From Candidatus Brocadia sp. (GTDB lineage Bacteria; Planctomycetota; Brocadiia; Brocadiales; Brocadiaceae), in NCBI GenBank assembly GCA_030837935.1, contig JAUQXU010000221.1, positions 1-7,996 of the forward strand: a stretch of DNA of 7,996 bases. The letters run 5' to 3'. The position numbers and the translations under genes were made by a program. The notes under the pieces are model-generated. The model ran no database searches. It was not told the DNA's origin and saw only the letters and a program-made list of their open reading frames with translations. How positions within the stretch are numbered: position 1 is the first letter of the stretch; the number at the start of each line of letters is the position of its first letter. This document shows positions 4,870-7,996 of this stretch, piece after piece.

Positions 4870-7512
4870 AAATTTCTGGCGAATCTCGTCGATCATATCC
4901 TGCACAGAGACCTTCCTGGGCGGAGGTCCCCCGCCGATCTTACGGCCCTTCTTGAGTTTTACTTCGCCGGGGATAGATACCTCGCCTTTATATTTAACGC
5001 TTGCCCTCACAACACTCGTCTGGCGTATCTGCTTCATCAGATCTGAAACAGAACCCTGCTTGATCAGTTGCGGGCCAACATACTCGGCAAAAGCGGCAAA
5101 TACACCGATATGTTCAGGATATTGAAAGAAACAGGACAGGAAGTGATAACTCTTTACAAACCGTGCCATCAGATGGACAAATTTCTTGCGGGCTTCGATG
5201 TCCTGAATCCGTTCCTGGAATCTCGTTCGAAGGGCGTTAACGGTAAACTGCAACGCAGCATCATTGTTCCCGGCAATAAGCTGAATGATGTTCCCGGCGT
5301 TAGTCTGTTTGAATACTCCTGTTGCAATAATCTCTTCATAATACTTGATGCATTGCTCTTTATCTGGCTCACTGTCTTCAAAGGGGATACCCTTCCGGTA
5401 TTTGGCGAAGGCTTTTAAAATCGCATGGGCATTGTTGGTAAAATCTACAACGACAACGGTTTCTTTGCCATCATGTCGCCGGTTCAGGCGGGAAACAGTC
5501 TGAATAGCATTCCGGTCAACAACTGCTTTATCAAGGAACATCCCGGCAAGGAGCGGCTGATCGAAACCTGTTTGAAACTTGCTAGCAACAATCATGAGCC
5601 GGTAGTCATCACCTTCAAAACGGTCCTCAATGAGTTCGCCCGGTCTCAAACCATTTACTGCATATTCAGTAATGTGCTCATTCGTTTCCGGGTGGACGAA
5701 ATCTGAGAAGGCATACAGGACTTTGTAATCACAGCCTGGCCTCTCCCTGAGTTTGTCCTTGAGTATCTGAAAATACCTCAGTCCGGCAAGCCGGGAGGTC
5801 GCAACGATCATAGCCTTTGCCCGTCCGCCGATGAGTGGCTTGATCTTTTCCTCAAAGATGCGGAGCATTACCTCAGCCTTGTACTGAATCAGTCCTTCAT
5901 CCTGAAAGGCAACGTTCTTGAGAGCCTTGATGACCACGCCTTTAGGATAGACCTTCTCCTCATTTAGACTTGGTATAATCGGACAATGCAGGTTGTAGAG
6001 CGTTTTGTATGATATAATCCCGGTGGCAACGTCAACGATATACCCTTCAGCAATTGCCTCGGCCTCTGAATAGGTGTCAAAGGGGTTTCCGAACAACTGC
6101 ACCGTCGCAGGCGACGGTGTCGCGGTAAAGGCAACAAAGAGCTGATTGCCCTCATGTGCCCGTATAATCCGGGCAATTTCTCCTTCTGTGTCTTCTTCAG
6201 CTTCGGGTGCTTCCTCGTCCGGTTCGTCCGGCATTCGGAAGGGCGCCCGGATGGCAACGCCCATCTTGCCTTCCTGAGAGCGATGGGCCTCGTCAATCAG
6301 AAAAGCCACGCGCAACTTCTTCAAATCAGGGTCGCCTTCAATTTCACCCAGTATCCATTCAAACTTCTGCAGGGTGCTTACGACGATTGACTGGCCTCTC
6401 TTGAGAAACTCCTTCAGGTGTTTCGCCTTTTTTGCGTATCCAACGACTTCCTTCAAATGACTAAAATTCTCAAAATCGTCCCTGATATTCTTGTCCAGCG
6501 CCTTCCGGTCAGTGAGCACGAAGATCATATCAAGTGCCTTCTCTTTTGTCTCTGGCTTATACAGGCTGTGCAGGTGATCGGCAAGCCAGCAGATGGAGAG
6601 TGTCTTGCCCGACCCAGCGGAATGGTTGATGAGGTATTTCTTTCCCAGTTCCCCGGTTGATACAAAATGAGAAAGTGCGTCCTTTGCCACATTTTGCACC
6701 ATGCGTGACTGGTGGTAACGCGGGAAGATGGTAAATGCAGGACGTTCTGGCTTGTCTTCCGCCGCCTCGCTCTTCGGGACATAGACCAGGAAGAAGGACA
6801 ACGCCTCCATGATAGAATCCCTTGACAGGACATCGCGGTAAAGGAATTCGACCGGATATTCCTTTTCATTATCCGCCCTATTCGTCAATCCACTATTGTG
6901 CCAGCGGAATTTGTTTTCGTTGCTTGGGTCGGTAGCAACCATTACGTCAGAAGTATCCGAAGCAATATGGAGAAAGGGGAGTTGAAAGATTCTGTCGCTG
7001 TGGTCTCTTTCGGCATACTGCCTGACGGCATCATACACGGTCTGATTCTTCTCATGCTTGAGTTCCATGGTTATTATAGGCAGACCGTTCAGGAAAAAGA
7101 CAAAATCAGGCCGCTTGTCACCCCTGATGATCAGTTCGGGTTTTATCGCAAGCCGGTTCTGATTATAATGAAGATTTGCGATACTCTCGCTTGAACGGGG
7201 CTTTGGGTAGTAGAGTTTGAACTCCAGCCCGCGCACCTTCAGGCCGTGACGAATGATCATCCACAAAGGTGAAACCCGCAGTTCGTCTTTCAATGCCCTA
7301 AATATTTCATCATGTGCATCCGTGCCGTAGTCTCGCTCCAGGGCTTCAAAGGTCTCTTTCTGCGTTGCCGTAATAAAGGCAATCAGGTGATCCTCGGCAA
7401 AATAGTATTCCGTGTCCGTGATCTCATCCTGCTCGATCACGGCGTACTTGTGTTCGCGTATGAGATATTCGAATATGTGTCTTTGGAACTTTTTTTCCGG
7501 TACTTCAAACAT
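4867..7512 (-). CDS. hsdR: Type I restriction-modification system subunit R (nuclease/SF2 translocase), C-terminus cut by TAG
   Basis: The ATP-driven DNA translocase and endonuclease of a type I restriction complex, acting in the cytoplasm with HsdM and HsdS. From ATG 7512 it has 881 residues. The N-terminal PD-(D/E)xK-type nuclease shows RPDFVFFLNGLPIITMELK at about 134-152 (D136, E150, K152). The helicase part has Walker A HSAGSGKT (297-304), the DEAH box in FLIDEAHRSQ (about 404-413), FTATPS (462-467), KFQTGFDQP (645-653) and QTVSRLNRR (671-679). A strongly acidic insert (about 427-444) lies between motifs II and III. The C-terminal part (about 720-881) is helical and ends in a lysine/glycine/proline-rich linker before TAG. 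An in-frame TTG at 7533 is an alternative start and overlaps the upstream TGA as TTGA, but ATG at 7512 leaves a family-like start (MFEVPEKKFQ) with AGGA about 12 nt before it. With the frame behind TAG the protein would have 973 residues. Confidence 0.93.
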   Translation of the reverse strand: MFEVPEKKFQRHIFEYLIREHKYAVIEQDEITDTEYYFAEDHLIAFITATQKETFEALERDYGTDAHDEIFRALKDELRVSPLWMIIRHGLKVRGLEFKLYYPKPRSSESIANLHYNQNRLAIKPELIIRGDKRPDFVFFLNGLPIITMELKHEKNQTVYDAVRQYAERDHSDRIFQLPFLHIASDTSDVMVATDPSNENKFRWHNSGLTNRADNEKEYPVEFLYRDVLSRDSIMEALSFFLVYVPKSEAAEDKPERPAFTIFPRYHQSRMVQNVAKDALSHFVSTGELGKKYLINHSAGSGKTLSICWLADHLHSLYKPETKEKALDMIFVLTDRKALDKNIRDDFENFSHLKEVVGYAKKAKHLKEFLKRGQSIVVSTLQKFEWILGEIEGDPDLKKLRVAFLIDEAHRSQEGKMGVAIRAPFRMPDEPDEEAPEAEEDTEGEIARIIRAHEGNQLFVAFTATPSPATVQLFGNPFDTYSEAEAIAEGYIVDVATGIISYKTLYNLHCPIIPSLNEEKVYPKGVVIKALKNVAFQDEGLIQYKAEVMLRIFEEKIKPLIGGRAKAMIVATSRLAGLRYFQILKDKLRERPGCDYKVLYAFSDFVHPETNEHITEYAVNGLRPGELIEDRFEGDDYRLMIVASKFQTGFDQPLLAGMFLDKAVVDRNAIQTVSRLNRRHDGKETVVVVDFTNNAHAILKAFAKYRKGIPFEDSEPDKEQCIKYYEEIIATGVFKQTNAGNIIQLIAGNNDAALQFTVNALRTRFQERIQDIEARKKFVHLMARFVKSYHFLSCFFQYPEHIGVFAAFAEYVGPQLIKQGSVSDLMKQIRQTSVVRASVKYKGEVSIPGEVKLKKGRKIGGGPPPRKVSVQDMIDEIRQKF

Positions 7513-7529
7513 GATTAGTCGTTTTCCTG

Positions 7530-7700
7530 TCAATCCCCATTCTGATCAACAAATATTTTGACAACATGCCCGTTTTCGTAATAAACCAGTGGGGTATGCG
7601 TTTGTTTGGCTATTTCCCTTGCTCTTTTTGCCGCTCTCAGCAACGCCGCTTCTACATTCTCAAGGTCTTTGTCGTGAATCCGTATCTTTTTTTCATTCAT
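7530..7700 (-). CDS. 56-residue protein paired with zeta-like kinase; candidate partner or antitoxin
   Basis: A small, highly charged cytoplasmic protein read from ATG 7700 to TGA 7530: MNEKKIRIHDKDLENVEAAL, then LRAAKRAREIAKQTHT, PLVYYENGHVVKIF and VDQNGD. Residues about 12-34 should form a basic amphipathic helix and 37-51 a beta hairpin. The ATG overlaps the stop of the zeta-like gene by 4 nt (ATGA), and its own TGA lies 18 nt before the chosen hsdR ATG. A GAGAGAAGAG purine tract precedes the start. It has no named domain that I can assign. Small proteins of this look, with an AAKRAREIA helix and a short hairpin, are recalled beside zeta-toxin-like genes, which suggests a partner or antitoxin role. 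That is inference. A second ATG 4 nt downstream opens a different, unconvincing frame. Confidence 0.82.
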   Translation of the reverse strand: MNEKKIRIHDKDLENVEAALLRAAKRAREIAKQTHTPLVYYENGHVVKIFVDQNGD

Positions 7701-7996
7701 CTCTTCTCTCCTTCTTCAAGCAATTCTGGCGTCCTGCCTGAGTTGTCGTAAAGAATCCAGGCATCTACCAACCGCTTATAAATGTGTTGAAAATTCAACC
7801 AGCCCTTTTCAAAACGGCGTCTGATTATATCTTCAGGTACATTATGCCCACCCTGCAAAACCCGCTCCTTTACCCGTTCGATGGCAATACTGACATCAGG
7901 AAGACTTAGAAATATCAACTTTACCGTGTATCCCATCCTTTGCCATTCGGGTATCATGTGTGCATATATTTTACCACTGAGTGTTGTTTCAAAGGC
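7697..7996 (-). CDS. Zeta-toxin-like P-loop kinase, C-terminal part (5' end outside window)
   Basis: The frame is open to the window edge, with 99 residues visible from AFETTLSGKIYAHMIPEW at the edge to LLEEGEKR before TGA. The FETTLSG motif is the segment after the Walker A helix in zeta-toxin-like kinases. GYTVKLIFLSLPDVSIAIER is the central strand and helix, RVLQGGHNVPEDIIRRRF is the basic stretch carrying arginines expected near the phosphates, and NFQHIYKRLVDAWILYDNSG is the conserved C-terminal part. The P-loop itself is outside. Classical zeta toxins phosphorylate UDP-N-acetylglucosamine and poison wall synthesis. This chromosomal subfamily is less well characterised, so substrate and toxicity are not established. 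It is followed by the 56-residue gene with a 4-nt ATGA overlap and is transcribed with hsdR. A methionine at 7957 is internal, not the start. Confidence 0.87.
   Translation of the reverse strand, partial: AFETTLSGKIYAHMIPEWQRMGYTVKLIFLSLPDVSIAIERVKERVLQGGHNVPEDIIRRRFEKGWLNFQHIYKRLVDAWILYDNSGRTPELLEEGEKR

Noticed and set aside
5964..6296. 110-codon minus-strand frame inside hsdR
   Set aside because: It is an alternate frame within the helicase region, with Arg/Pro-rich composition and no independent start signal.
1..7996. CRISPR arrays, tRNA or rRNA genes, insertion sequences
   Set aside because: I saw no regularly spaced repeats, cloverleaf folds, rRNA-like blocks or transposase frames on either strand.

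Overview
The window looks like chromosome from a Gram-negative-type, anaerobic or respiratory bacterium with moderate GC. A NarK-type nitrate/nitrite carrier, a membrane sensor with a c-type haem motif (CxxCH) on its extracytoplasmic side and a sigma-54-type promoter would fit an anammox planctomycete or another nitrogen-respiring lineage. That placement is inference from gene content; no rRNA or other taxonomic marker is present. Every gene I can support is on the minus strand, so transcription runs from high to low coordinates.

Right part (about 7996 to 3450), a defence-type operon in transcription order: the 3' end of a zeta-toxin-like kinase gene (7996-7697), a 56-residue protein overlapping it by 4 nt (7700-7530), the restriction/translocase subunit HsdR of a type I restriction-modification system (7512-4867), a short frame that reads as the missing C-terminus of HsdR behind a single in-frame TAG (4866-4591), a RadC-family JAMM protein overlapping that frame by 4 nt (4594-3920), and a 32-codon remnant resembling the start of a MNT-type nucleotidyltransferase (3891-3793). 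An AT-rich stretch without convincing genes follows, ending in a hairpin terminator (3475-3447). HsdM and HsdS are not in the window and would be expected beyond 7996.

Left part (about 3440 to 1), a signalling and transport cluster: a near-consensus sigma-54 promoter (3439-3422) sits just past that terminator and points into a stand-alone receiver-domain response regulator (3371-2976), a dCache-type membrane sensor with a CRGCH haem-c motif and no kinase domain (2958-1546), a stand-alone PAS protein (1517-1125), an inverted-repeat element (976-1058), and the 5' 310 codons of a NarK-family nitrate/nitrite transporter that runs off the left edge (932-1). The parts suggest redox- or nitrogen-responsive signalling linked to nitrate/nitrite transport, but no histidine kinase is present, so the cascade as seen is incomplete.

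The points most worth checking are the amber codon that splits HsdR, the zeta-like kinase and small partner fused by overlaps into a restriction operon, and the kinase-less haem-sensor cluster behind a sigma-54 promoter.
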